Shown in pieces: positions 21,795 to 33,894 of a DNA stretch of 64,000 bases. The position numbers and the translations under genes were made by a program. Source of the stretch: Pegoplata infirma (taxonomy: Eukaryota > Arthropoda > Insecta > Diptera > Anthomyiidae); contig OY992539.1 in the NCBI GenBank assembly GCA_963921195.1, forward strand, positions 40,132,299 through 40,196,298, read 5' to 3'. The notes below the pieces were generated by a model, which worked only from the letters and a program-made list of their open reading frames with translations, was not told where the DNA came from and ran no database searches. Position 1 is the first letter of the stretch; each line of letters opens with the position of its first letter.

Positions 21795-21902
21795 TTATTA
21801 GTCGATATCGTTTTTAGACTTTCGACAAAAAACATGCATTTGCATGGAAATCATAACCCTAATCATTAATATAAGCTATTTTTGTTTTAGCACCTATAGC
21901 AC

Positions 21903-22877
21903 TAGACTGGCATTTTTCTGTATGGCCAAAAAAAAATTTTCTCCAATTTTCAAAGTCCGGGCATTTTTTTATTCTACTAGGACTAAAACGGATGTTGTAC
22001 AAATTTGAGGTCAATCGGATTAAATTAACCCGTGGCGCCCTTCGGTCAAAGTTTTGGATTTTTGAAAAATTTCCACCAAAAATCCAAAACTTTGACCGAA
22101 GGGCGCCATGGGATAAAATGATCGGATTTGGCTTAAATTAGATTTAAATGAAAGATTGTCTTAAGCTCTATGAAATGGCCGAGGCAAAAAAAATTGTGAT
22201 GTTTTTTAAAAAATTTCTTGAACGTAGGAAAAAACCACCATTTTGGGCATTTTTTGGAAAATTTCAAATAGGGATATCTCGAAAACATTTAGGCCGACTC
22301 AAGAAATTTTATGACATCCGTTTCAGCATGCCAAAATTAATTAAAATAATGTATCAAAAACATTTTTTTTTATTTTTTTTAATTTTTAAAAAATCTAATT
22401 TTTTTTGGTGGAAATTTTTCAAAAATCCAAAACTTTGAACGTAGGGCGCCACGGGATAAAATGATCGGATTTGGCTCAAATTAGATTTAAATGAAAGATT
22501 GTCTTAAGCTCTATGAAATGGCCGAGGGGGAAAAAATTGTGATGTTTTTTAAAAAATTTCTTGAACGTAGGAAAAAAACGCCATTTTTTGCAAATTTCAA
22601 ATGGCGATATCTCGAAAACCGTTCGACCGATTTTAATTTTTTTTGATATTCGTGCTCACCGCATCAAAATTAACAAATATGATGTTTCGAAAGAAATTTA
22701 AATTTTTTATTTTTTTTTTTAATTTTTCAAAAATACAAAACTTTGACCGCCGGGCGCCACGGGTTAATTTAATCCGATTGACCTGAAATTTGTACCACAT
22801 AAGTTTTAGACCTTGGACAATAAAAATTTGCCCGGACACTTGGGAAAATCGAAAGTTGAGAAAAAAATGCCAGTCTA
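21903..22877. mobile_element. 975-bp Mutator-like element with 9-bp duplication
   Basis: Ends TAGACTGGCATTTTT and (right) AAAAAATGCCAGTCTA. CTATAGCAC flanks both ends exactly (21894-21902, 22878-22886). Nine-bp duplications are typical of Mutator-like elements. The interior holds two near-copies of a block with GATCGGATTTGGCT and ATGAAAGATTGTCTTAAGCT. No transposase. Confidence 0.75.
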
Positions 22878-22886
22878 CTATAGCAC

Positions 22887-24975
22887 ACCAATTAAATGCA
22901 AATAAAGTTTTTTTTTTTTAATTTATGTAAAACGAATTTTTAGCAATGGTCCCTAATTTTATCTATTTTTGCTCTAGCACCTCTAGTTAACTAATAAATT
23001 GCGATGATCCCCAATTTTTGCTATTATTGCTCTAGGGCCTCTATTTAACTAAAAAAGTGCAATTAATATTTTTTTTAAATTATTTAAAAGTGGGTTTTTG
23101 AAATTTTTTAGCAATGATCATTAATATTGGCTGTTTTTGCTCTACCACCTATAATTAACTAATAAATTGCAATTCATGTCTTTTTTACAAAAACTCATGT
23201 AAAATACATTTTTTTTTTTAATTTTTAGTGATGATCACAAATATTTGCTATTTTTTTTATAGAATTGTTGCTATTTTTGCTCCAGCAGCAAAAATTCATG
23301 TAAAAGTGGATTTTAAATTATCATTATTATAAGCTATTTTTGTTCTAGCACCTATAGTACAGCAATAATCTAGCAATCTAGCACCTCTAGTTAACTAATA
23401 AATTGCGATGATCCCCAATTTTTGCTGTTATTGCTCTAGAGCCTCTATTTAACTATTAAAGTGCAATTAAATTTTTTTTTTAATTATTTAAAAGTGGGTT
23501 TTTGAAATTTTTTAGCAATGATCATTAATATTTGCTGTTTTTGCTCTAGCACCTATAGTTATCTAATAAATTCAATTTTTCAATTTAAGTTTTTTTTTTT
23601 ACAAAAATTCATGTAAAATGCATTTTTTTTTTTTGGGAAATTTTTAGTAATGATCACATGATATTTGCTTTTTATAGAATTGTTGCTATTTTTGCTTTAG
23701 CAGCAAAAATGCATGTAAAAGTGGATTTTAAATGATCATTTATATAAGCTATTTTTGTTCTAGCACCTATAGTACAGCAATAAAGTGCAAGAAATGTTTA
23801 TTTAAAAGTTTATATAAAATGAGTTTTTAGCACTAGTCTGTTCTATTTTGCTCTAGCACCTCTAGTTAACTAATAAATTGCGATGATCCCCAATATTAGC
23901 TATTATTGCTCTAGTGCCTCTATTTAACTAATAAAGTGTAATTAAAGGCTTTTTTTTAGAAACAAATCATGTTAAAGTGGGTTTTTGGAAATTTTTAGCA
24001 AGATCATTAATATTTGCTATTTTTGCTCAAGCGCCTATAGTTAACTAATAAATTGCAATTAAACTTTTTTTTTACAAAAATTCATGTGAAATGCATTTTT
24101 TTGAAATTTTTAGTGATGATCACCAACATTTGCTATTTTTACCGAATTGTTGCTATATTAGCTTTAGTAGAAAAAATTCATGTAAAAATGGATTTTTGGA
24201 AATTTAAAGAGACGATTTTAATGATCATTATTTTGATCTAGCACCAATAGTGCAGCAGCAAATAAAGTTTTTTTTTAATTTATGTAAAATGAATTTTTAG
24301 AATGGTCCTTAATTTTTTTCTACTTTTGATCTAGCACCTCTAGTTAACAAATCAATTGCGATGATCCGCAATTATTGCTATTATTGCTGTAGTGCCTCTG
24401 GTTAACTAATAAAGTGTAATTAAAGTTTTTCTTTTAGTAAAAATCATGTAAAAGTGGGTTTTTGGAAATTTTTAGTAATGATCATCAATATTTGCAATTT
24501 TGCTCTAGCACCTATAGTTAACTAATAAAGTTTTTTTTTACAAATAATAATGTAAAATGCATTTTTTGGACATTTATAGTGATGATCACCAATATTTGCT
24601 ATTTTTGCAATTTGTTGCTATTTTTGCTGAAGCAGCTCTAGTTAACTAATAAATTTTGGTGATTCCCAATTTTTGCTATTAGTGATCTTGCACCTCTAGT
24701 TAATCAACTATTTGTTTTTTTTTTAAGGAATTGTTGATATTTTTGCTCTCGCACCTCTAGTTAACTAATAAGTTTGTGGTAAGGTGATTCCCAATTTTTG
24801 CTATTATTGATCTTGCACCTTTAGTTAACTAAAAAATTGCATTTTAAGTTTTTTTTGAAAAATTCATGTACAACGAATTTTTGTAAATTTTTTTTTTGCT
24901 ATTTTTGCTCTACCACCTCTAGTTAACTTATAAATTCCAATTATTTTTTTTTTTAATTTATGTAAAATGTATTTT
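22887..24975 (+). repeat. Decayed minisatellite, main part
   Basis: At least a dozen imperfect units contain CTAGTTAACTAATAAATTGC or CTATTTAACTAATAAAGTGC, TTTGCTATTTTTGCTCTAGC and GATGATC. Spacing varies (roughly 100 to 300 bp), so this is an old, length-unstable array. No gene. Confidence 0.8.
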
Positions 24976-25124
24976 TGCTGGGTTTACTGGGTTCTTTTTT
25001 TTATTACTTAAAACTAAAACTTGCTAATTAAATAAAAGATTGTTCGATATTTAAATAATATTAATTTTATTATTGGCCAACCATTAATTACTAAATTTTT
25101 ATTATTTATTTACTATAAAATATA

Positions 25125-28100
25125 CACTCAAAAAAAAAAGTTTGTAAAATGACATAAAATCCCCGTGATTTTACGGGGCAGGTTTTGTAAAATATGTACT
25201 AGCAAGAATCCCCGTAATGTTACGGGGATAATTTGTAAATTGATTTAACAAAAGAAAATGTAAATTTACAATTTTTTTTCGTAAAATATTAACTTCGAGG
25301 TGAACATTTTTTTTGTAAATTTACAAAAAATTTGGTAAATTTACAAAACAAAATTGTAAACTTACAGAAAAAGGTTGTTATTTTACAAAGAAAAAATAGA
25401 AAATGAAAAAAATAAATTGTAGGTTAACAAATTATTTGGTTAAACTACTGTTTTTACCGCAAAAAAAATATTGAAAAGCTCGTATATTTACAATAAAAAT
25501 TGTAAATTTGCAAAAACAAAATTAATATTTACAAAACAAATTGTAAACTTACAAAAAAAATTGTAAATTTACAAAATAAAGTAGAAAATCAAAAACTAAA
25601 ATTTTAAATTTACAAATTGTTTGGTTAAACTACTGTTTTTTATGGCAAAAACTTCTATATTTACACTAAAAAGTGGTAAATTTACAATTTTTATTGTATA
25701 TATACCATTTTTTCTGATTTGTTTGCCGTAAAAACAGTAGTTTAACCAAAAAATTTGTAAGTGTACAATATTATTTTTTGATTTTCTACTTCATTTTTGT
25801 AAAATTATAACTTTTTTCGTAAGTTTACAATTTTGTTTTTTACATTTTCATATTTGTTTTGTAAATTTACAAAAAATTTGGTTTATTTGCATATTTGTTT
25901 TGTAAATTTAAAGGTTTTTTCCATTGATGCATCTTATTTTTCCTTCTGGAGTAGCACTTCAACAACCTGAAATGATTTTTTTTTTTCACTTGAACACTTT
26001 TAACAAACTTTTTAATGTATAACACTGCACTTTTTTATTTTTTTTCGACATTTCGTTTTTCTTAAGTAGAACATACGAGAATTGCGAAGGAGGCTACACA
26101 AGAAATTTCTTATATTTTCATGAAAAATTAGTCAAAAAATATTTTTTTTTTTGGAATTTTTAATTATTTTCACAAGTTTTTTTTAAAAAATCTGAATTTT
26201 TTTTTTGATATTGTAGATTGGATGTTTAAGTACCTGTTAAAATAAGAAAAACTTAATTTTTAATAATTGGCAACTTTTTATTGACATTTTAGGTGCCAAA
26301 TTTTAAAAAAAAGTACCAAAAAAATATGGTAAAATTGCAAAAAAAAAATGGTAAAAATACAAAAAAAAAAAACAAGAACAATTATATAGTAGAAACACAT
26401 AAAAATTGTGGTATTTTAATTAGCGCAAATTACCAAAAAATGGTGTAAAATTCAATTTTTTTGCTAAAGCTTACAATTAGTTGAACAATTTTTGTGTTCG
26501 GAACTTAAAAAATTTCAAAACATTTTTTTCATGAAATTTTTTATTTATAAAAAATGATTTTTAGCTAAATTTTTTCTCCAAAACGCAAAACAAATCTAAA
26601 CTTAGAAAATTTTTGCGTGAATAATCAATTTTTTTTTTGTAAAACAACATTAATTCTAGTAATAAAATAAGTTTTGTAATATTACATTGGAATTTTGTAC
26701 TTTTCAATACATACATCTCAAACTGAAAACCTTGTAAACAGGGTTGGCAACCGAAACGAATAACGGTATTGGTAACGGTATTGGTATTACATATTTTTTA
26801 TATCGGTAACGGTAAAGGTAACGGTATTTTGGATTATTTAGGTAACGGTTAACCGTTACCGAAACAACGATACCGGTACATACCGGTATTATGAAAAAAA
26901 TTACCAAACAGGTTAAAAAGTCACAAATTTGTTAAAAACACGTAAAAAATCAAAAAATTTAAGAAAATTAAAAAAAACTGATAAATTTTGTGTATTTTTA
27001 GCTTATAATTATATAGACTATTAATTAACTCAGAATCTAATTAAAACATTCACGAAATATTGTAATTCAACAAATAAATTATTGAATTTTTACGTGTTTA
27101 TAAGATGTCTGTCCAATCAGCAGAAATATCTGCATTTTGAGCCATTTAAGAAATCTGCTGATTTTTGCTGACGCGGTTTGCTAAATTTCTGTCTGGATAA
27201 ACCAGGTAGAGTTTGCAGAAAAATCTGTTAAGACCGTAGATAAATTTGCTGATTTAAGATGAAAAATCTTCTGATTTTAGATAAACAGCCTGAACATCGA
27301 AATTGTCAAAAATGTTATAAAAGAAGCGAAGTTTTTCAATAAACTTAAAATTTTTTTTGTTTAATAAATTTAATTATTTATTTTTAAAGAAATTTTCTTA
27401 CAAACGGGTCAGATTCTGTAAAATCTTTAAAATAGTAATTTTTTCACATTTGAGCAATTTTTATTTTTAATCGTTTAAATTAGACAAAAATTAAAAAAAT
27501 TACAACATTTTTTTTGTAAAATTACAAAATAGTTGATAACAACGCCAGCAACACATGAGCGATTCAGGTTTGCCTCTTCTTTTATATTCCCGCTGAAAAA
27601 TGCTTACATTACGTGGCACTCACTTTTCTCGCCAGAAATTTTTAGGTAAATTGCAAATGTGATCATTGGTTGGACCGATTTCCACATAATTTAGTACATT
27701 GCGAATGTGATCATTGGTTTGATAGATTTTTCATTGTTCTTCCGATTTACAATGAACAAAAATTAGTTTTTTTTTTATTTTATGTACATTAAAAATATTT
27801 TACTTTGTTTTTTATCTGCAAAAAAAATTAAAATATGTAATATAACACAACCGAAACAAAACCGATATAATACCGGTAAAAATCCGAATAAAGGTAATGG
27901 TTTTTTATCGGTAACGGTATTTAAAATCTTTTATTTCGGTATTGGTAACGGTAACGGTAGTCAATATTAAAGGGTTTTTAATCGGTAACGGTATTAAAAG
28001 GGTAACGGTAGCCAACCCTGCTTGTAAACGATCTTAACAAAAAATGTTTCTAATAACTGAAAACCTTGTAAACGATCTTAAAAAATGCTAGTAATAAAAG

Positions 28101-28404
28101 ATTTTTTGGTAGAAAGACTAAATAACATCAAGTAAAATGTTGTTGTACAATTACAGTTTTCTTGTGTAAAAAAACTAAACACCTTGTAATATTTTTTTAA
28201 TTTGTAAAATATTTCACTTTTTTGTAAATTTACCTAAAAAATTTGTAAAATAAATTTACCAACATATAATAGTAAAATTAGAAAGCAAACTGTAGTTTTC
28301 GTTTTATTAAATATACAACAATTTTTGTAAAAAGACAAAAATATTAGTAAAATAGAATTACAAGACCTTTTACTTGTAAATTCACAAACTTATTTTTTTG
28401 AGTG
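25125..28404. mobile_element. 3.3-kb CACTC-ended element with GTAAATTTACAA body
   Basis: TA|CACTCAAAAAAAAAAGTTTG on the left and CAAACTTATTTTTTTGAGTG|TA on the right. The TIR extends into AAGTTTGT. The body is full of TTGTAAATTTACAAA words. It is split by the hAT element at 26739-28020. No coding region. Confidence 0.8.
26739..28020. mobile_element. 1.28-kb non-autonomous hAT element, 8-bp duplication
   Basis: Ends CAGGGTTGGCAACCG and (reverse) CAGGGTTGGCTACCG, with one mismatch in 15 bp. CTTGTAAA flanks both ends exactly (26731-26738, 28021-28028). Subterminal GGTAACGGTA words repeat near both ends, as in hAT elements, where they bind transposase. The 67-codon open frame here only translates these words. 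No transposase. Confidence 0.88.
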
Positions 28405-28409
28405 TAAAA

Positions 28410-29124
28410 TTGTTTTTATTTTTTTTATTTTTTTGTAAAACAAATTTTAATAATTAATTAACACTAATATCACAATTGTACAAAGTTTACCAAAAACATT
28501 TTAATGATTGGTATTCATCATCTGCTATCAATGATGAAAAAATAAAAAAAAAACTTGAACAAGTACAATAGATAGACAGACAGGTACAATTACTACTTAA
28601 AAACTAAACATGTTAAGATGATAACAAATAAAAAATAACATAATTAAATATACTTATATTTTTTTTTTTAACTAAACTATAAAAATATACAATAAAAATA
28701 AAAAGTTAATTATGCATGAAAGTAATGCGTGTTAAAAAAATTTACAGCATTCAAAATAGTCAACGTTGTTATAATTACTATTTAGTACAATTACTAAACT
28801 TACGTACACACCATTTGCAATTTTGTATTAGCGCAGCTTTACAGCCGACAGACGGACGTACAGATGGACGCTAAAATGTCTTAAAATCAATTACTTATCA
28901 ATAGGACACTTAATGGGGTCCTAGACTAATATTTCAATGCGTTACACACGGAATGACAAAGTGAGTTTTAAAATCGGTCGAACGGTTTTCGAGATATAGC
29001 TATTTAAAAATTTCCAAAAAAATTATTTTAAAAAATCTCAAAATTTTTTTCCCTTAACTCTTTCATTGAGCTTGAGACGAACTTTCTTTTAAACTTAATT
29101 TGAGCCAAATCCGATCATTTTAAA
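28410..29124. repeat. AT-rich spacer with a dispersed-repeat fragment
   Basis: 28840-28965 carries GACAGACGGACGTACAGATG and GGGGTCCTAGACTAATATTT from the AACAAGTGAG family. The rest has no recognisable feature. Confidence 0.5.
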
Positions 29125-29126
29125 TA

Positions 29127-29652
29127 CACTCAAAAAATTATGTTAGTAAAATCAACTGAAAATGTCAGTTAAAATAACTACTTTGTAAGTTGTTTTGGGG
29201 TCAAATACTCTTTCAGTTAAATCAACTAACAATGTTAGTTATTTTAACTTACAAAAAGCAACTGACTTATGTAGTAAAAACTACTTATATTTGTAGTCAA
29301 AATAACTAACATGTAGTAAAAATAAAATAATCTTTTTCAAAAAATGTTTCAGAAAAAAAATTGAAGACCAAATTGTTCCAAGTATGTTTTTTTTTTTAAA
29401 GTGAAAAATAAAAATAAAAAAAAAAAAACAAAATTTACTTTTATTTTTTTGGAAAAAAACTTTGAAAATTTTTAAGAGATACATAACAGTACTTTTTTGT
29501 TAGTTATTCAAAAAAACGACTTAAAATAACTAACAGAAATAGTTGTTTGATATTTTTCATACAAAAACAACTGTTTTTGTAGTTGAAAACAACTAACTAC
29601 TGTAAAATATACAAACAACTAACATGTAGTAACTTACATAATTTTCTGAGTG
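29127..29652 (-). mobile_element. CACTC-ended MITE, copy d
   Basis: Reverse orientation, preceded by TA (29125-29126). Its right end ATTTTCTGAGTG directly abuts another left end at 29653. Confidence 0.85.
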
Positions 29653-29752
29653 CACTCAAAAAAAATTATGTTAGTAAAATCAACTGAAAATGTTAGTTAA
29701 AATAACTACTGTAAGTAGTAAAAACTACTTACATTTGTAGTCAAAACAACAG
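29653..29752 (-). mobile_element. Truncated CACTC MITE cutting the transposon ORF
   Basis: About 100 bp of the left end (CACTCAAAAAAAATTATG onward) with an internal deletion, then an abrupt change at about 29750 to coding sequence. This junction removes the 5' part of the next element. Confidence 0.7.
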
Positions 29753-31450
29753 ATCAACCATACAACAGATTGTTATTTCTGTTTAACGGAAAAGGCTAAC
29801 GGACGTAGAATTGAACCAGTTTATCCAGTTGCTAGCTCGGTGACACTGCCAGTGCCTCACTCAGTATCGTGCCCCAAACCGCAGCTGATTGTAGCAGACA
29901 TACAAAAGAGAAGAATAACAAGTGATTCATCAGATGAGTGCAGTGAATCAGAAATGCAATCAAATAAGAAACCCCATTTACTTACTCAGGCCGAGCTCAA
30001 TGATTTGTGCCGAGATTTGTATTTGCCGAAATCGAGTTCTGAAGTACTTGCATCACGATTGCAACAGTGGGGATATTTTGGTCCTGAGACACGTGTTACA
30101 TATTACCGTAATCGCAGCAAACAACTTGCACAGTTCTTCGAAAAAACGGCAAACTTTTGTTTTTGTGCCAACATATCTGGTCTTTTTAACGCTCTCCAAC
30201 AAAATTATGACCCAGAGGAATGGCGTCTTTTTCTGGATGGAGGCAAGGATAGTTTGAAGGCAGTCTTGCTGCATAAAGGGAATACGAAACCATCAATTGA
30301 AGGGCTTCCTGCAAGAACTTGATAAGCAACATTTAATTTCTTCGTGTTTTTCGCCTTCTGCTGATGTTCCATTGACAGATTTTTGGCAGAAGTCTTCATG
30401 TAACCCTTCGTACAAGTATATTGAGAATAAAAGATCTGCAAAAGTACTATTTTCTACATTATTTAAAAAGTTTTAAGGCAAAAATCCATATAAAATGAAA
30501 TGTTGCTAATCGAGTTTTTACAATAAGCCCTTCAATTCCAATCGGATATGGAAAATACATAAAGGAAACATATGAAACAATGAAAGAACTTCTTGATCTC
30601 ATACATTATGACCAACATCAATGGAAAGTTTGCTCTGATTTTAAATTAGTTGCCATACTATCTGGATTGCAAGGGGGCAATACGAAGTATCCCTGTTTTC
30701 TATGTCTATGGGACAGCCGTGACCGTCAGAATCACTGCACCCGAAAAGTTTGGCCCGAGCGAAATGGACGTACGCACGGAGAGTACAATATCAAAAATGA
30801 TCCACTCATTCCTCAGGAGAAGATAATACTTCCTCCATTACATATTAAGCTTGGGTTATTTACAAATATTGTGAAAACGTTGCCAAAAGACAGTCTTGCC
30901 ATGAATTGCCTTAAACAAAAATTTCCGAGAGCCACAGCGAGCAAAATTGAAGCTGGTATATTTGATGGACCTCAAATTCGTGCTCTGTACGGTGACCAAG
31001 CATTTAATGAGTGTTTAGGTACAGCCCATTTGGAGGCATGGGAAGCATTCCAGGACATCGTTCACAACTTTTTGGGAAACTACAGAAGTCCGGATTACGC
31101 GGAGAAGATCGATACACTACTGCAAAAATTCAATGCCATTGGTAAGCGTTGAGTGAAAGCATGTATAAAAAAAAGGCCGTTATCATTTGAAAATTTATTA
31201 TTTTTAACTTTTAGGTTCAAATATGACCCCTAAATTACATTTCTTATTCTGTCATTTGGATATTTTCCCTACAAACTTGGGCTCCGAAAGTGATGAACAA
31301 GGTGAAAGATTTCACCAGGAAATGGAAGAAATTGAGAGACGTTACAAAGGCTGGTGGGATGAACAAATGATGGCGGACTATTGCTGGTTCCTCATTCGCG
31401 AAGATCCATCGGAAAAAAAACGCAAAAGTTCAAGTCGCTCGTCATTTTAA
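29753..31450 (+). pseudogene. Unclassified arthropod mobile-element protein, 5'-truncated
   Basis: Coding blocks are 29753-30298, 30534-31141 and 31215-31450. They are split by a 235-bp insert and by a GT/AG intron (31142-31214). The frame is open from the 5' break: a TDCYFC zinc-ribbon-like motif, then LCRDLYLPKSSSEVLASRLQ, CFLCLWDSRDR, PPLHIKLGLFTNIVK and DEQGERFHQEMEEIERRYKG, ending MADYCWFLIRED and a Lys/Ser tail. I recognise this set of motifs from a large family of repeat-associated 'uncharacterized' proteins in insects, crustaceans and cnidarians. I do not know its enzymatic class and will not assign one. Base composition is clearly less AT-rich than its surroundings. The only lesions seen are the missing N-terminus and the insert, so the copy looks recent. 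Confidence 0.8.
30299..30533. mobile_element. 235-bp insert with GAAGGGCTT ends and AATT flanks
   Basis: It starts GAAGGGCTTCC and ends AAGCCCTTC, a 9-bp inverted terminal repeat. AATT flanks both ends (30295-30298, 30534-30537). Taking out the insert and one AATT joins KPSI to PIGY in frame. The insert itself has a 59-codon open frame (30297-30476) in another phase, so it may derive from coding DNA. Confidence 0.65.
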
Positions 31451-32504
31451 TTTAAATTGTTTGAATTTACTTTGAATATAGTGTGTGAGCAATAAAAAAA
31501 CAAAATATTGTCGTTCCACAAAATCCTTAATAAAAACTTTATTTTTCATCCGATTTCTTTCAAACTATGCTTAAAATGTTGGTAAGGAAATAGACTATTT
31601 GGTAAAAAAATAAAACATTCCAGATTTTCAATATAACGTAGAAAAAAAATTAAATAAAAATGAAAAATTTTTAAAAAAAAGTAAAAAATAGAAAAATTTT
31701 GAACTTTGAGGTGCCATATCTCAGCCATTTCTGATCAGATAGAATAGAGCAGCATATCGACGGAAAGGGCATTCAATTACCTTTCCATCGATATACCATT
31801 TATTTCGATCGGACTTTTCGGTTGGACTCCAGAAGAGTTTGAGTGAGACCATACACCGAAAAACACAAAAGTACCGTTATCTAAAAAACGGTACTTACCA
31901 AAAAAAAATTATAGCGTTTTTCGTATTCAGGAGGTCCCAATTAACTTATCCAGGCATGCGGTGTTCTTGGTATTTTTCCAAATTAAAAATTTGTAAACCT
32001 GTGTAATTTAATATGGGTTCGTGTCTATTTTGGTATAATCTTATACGAAAAATGGTTTCATAAGATTTGATCGAATAATATCTAATAATATCAGTTTATA
32101 TAACTTTATATCGACTTTGATACGAGTTTTGGTCTAATCCAATGATATAAAATTATATCCAATTATATTAAAATTTATACAATTTTATAAATCGGATGTT
32201 TTTTTAAGTTTTTAATAAAAAGTTGAAAAACTAAAATAATAAAAATAAGTTGTTCTTGAAAAAAACTTAGAAAAATTTCAAAAAATGAAGTCATGTTAAA
32301 TTTTATATAAAACACTTAGAAAAAACTTAGAAAAAAATTAAAAGATGGAGTCATATAAAATTTTATATAAAACACTTAGAAAATATTCGTGATAAAAAAG
32401 TGGTGCTATAAAACACTTAGAAAATATTCGTGATAAAAAGTGGTGCTTGGAGGAAAAATCTTAGAAAAATAAAAAAATATGAAGTCATATGAAATTTTAT
32501 ATAA
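31451..32504. other. Downstream spacer and TATAT-rich element body
   Basis: 31451-31950 holds no recognisable gene. From about 32030 the TATATAAAATTTTATATC-type sequence resembles the CCCGAGTAAAAAT element, whose right end is at 33356-33369; the left end was not found. Two short direct copies of ACACTTAGAAAATATTCGTG lie at 32373 and 32408. Confidence 0.45.
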
Positions 32505-32506
32505 AA

Positions 32507-33077
32507 CACTCAGAAAATTATGTAAGTTACTACATGTTAGTTATTTGTATATTTTACAGTAGTTAGTTGTTTTCAACTACAAAGTCAGTTGTTTCAGTAT
32601 GAAAAATATCAAACAACTATTTCTGTTAGTTATTTTAAGTCGTTTTTTTGGACAACTAACAAAAAAGTACTGTGATGTAGTAACAGTTATTTAAAGTAGT
32701 TAATTTTATTTTATTTATCTCTGAAAAATTTTCAAAGTTTTTTTCCAAAAAATAAAAAAAAAATTGTTTTTTTATTTTTCACAACATTTTTTAAAAAAAC
32801 AAAAAAACTTGAAAAAAATTTGGTCTTCAATTTTTTTCTGAAAAATTTATTGAAAAAAAAAATTATATATTGATTATTTTATTTTTACTACATTTTAGTT
32901 GTTTTAACTACAATTGTAAGTAGTTTTTACTACGTAAGTCAGTTGTTTTTTGTCAGTTAAAATAACTAACATTTTTAGTTGATTTAACTGAAAAAGTAGT
33001 TGACCCCAAAACAACTTACAAAGTAGTTATTTTAACTGACATTTTCAGTTGATTTTACTAACATAATTTTTTGAGTG
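32507..33077 (+). mobile_element. CACTC-ended MITE, copy e
   Basis: 571 bp, flanked by AA on both sides (32505-32506, 33078-33079). It sits next to CACTTAGAAAAT words that resemble its own terminus. A fragment of a further copy in reverse orientation is at 33369-33456. Confidence 0.85.
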
Positions 33078-33456
33078 AACACTTTGAAAATATTTGCGAT
33101 AAAAATATATTCTTGGAAAAAACTTAAAAAAATTTAAAAATAATGGAGGCATATAAAATTTTATATAAAACACTTAGATATTTAAAATGATGCATGGGGC
33201 CAGATGTTACAACATATAGTTATGTATGGCGATATCTTAAAAAAATCCCACATCAAAATTTATTATATAAACTTATCTTGCAATACATAGTGTCACACAT
33301 GATCATATATGAAATAATATGACTATATAAAAGTATATAAGATCATATTAAATTATTTTTACTCGGGTACAAAAACAACTGACTTTGTAGTTGAAAACAA
33401 CTAATTACTGTAAAATATACAAACAACTAACATGTAGTAACATAATTTTCTGAGTG

Positions 33457-33892
33457 AATTGATATTTTTCGAATTACAATTGATCTTTTTTGAACTTAAA
33501 TTGGAATCTTCGAATTACAATTTTAATCTTCGAATTACAATTGGAATCTTTGAATTACAAGTGATCCTTTTTGAGCTACAATTGATATTTTACCACAATT
33601 AATCGTTTTCGAATTACAATTAAAATTTTTGTAATACAAATGAAATTTTCGGATTGCAGGTAGAATCTTCGAATTAAAAATGAAATCTTGGAATTACAAA
33701 TGGAATTCTCGAATTACAAATGAAATTCTCGAATTACAAATAGAATCTTCGAATTACAAATGGAATTTTCGAATTACTAGTAGAATCCTTGAATTACAAA
33801 TGGAAACTTCGAATAACAAATGGAATCTACGAATTACAAATAGAATCTTCGAATTACAATTGATATTTATCGAATTACATCTGTAAATAGGG
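33457..33892 (+). repeat. 20-bp satellite array CGAATTACAAATGGAATCTT
   Basis: About 20 imperfect units of TTCGAATTACAAATGGAATC and TTCGAATTACAATTGATCTT. It ends CATCTGTAAATAGGGT, the same end word as the array element at 47.3-48.5 kb. Confidence 0.85.
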
Positions 33893-33894
33893 TA

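Larger units (their letters stand above)
17810..21861 (+). mobile_element. 4.05-kb hAT-like composite with 8-bp duplication
   Basis: The left end is TGGGTATGAGATTTTCATGC and the right end (reverse complement) is TAGGGTTATGATTTCCATGC. The 8-bp ATCATTAA flanks both ends exactly (17802-17809, 21862-21869). The interior repeats ATGCACTAAAAAA. It was later hit by a CACTC element (17971-20304) and a hairpin element (20599-21794). No transposase remains. Confidence 0.75.

Noticed and set aside
26704..26907. 67-codon frame with RYLYRYRYKK
   Set aside because: It translates the GGTAACGGTA subterminal repeats of the hAT element.
33457..33892. CRISPR-like array of 20-bp repeats
   Set aside because: Units are contiguous with no unique spacers, the genome is eukaryotic and no cas genes are present.
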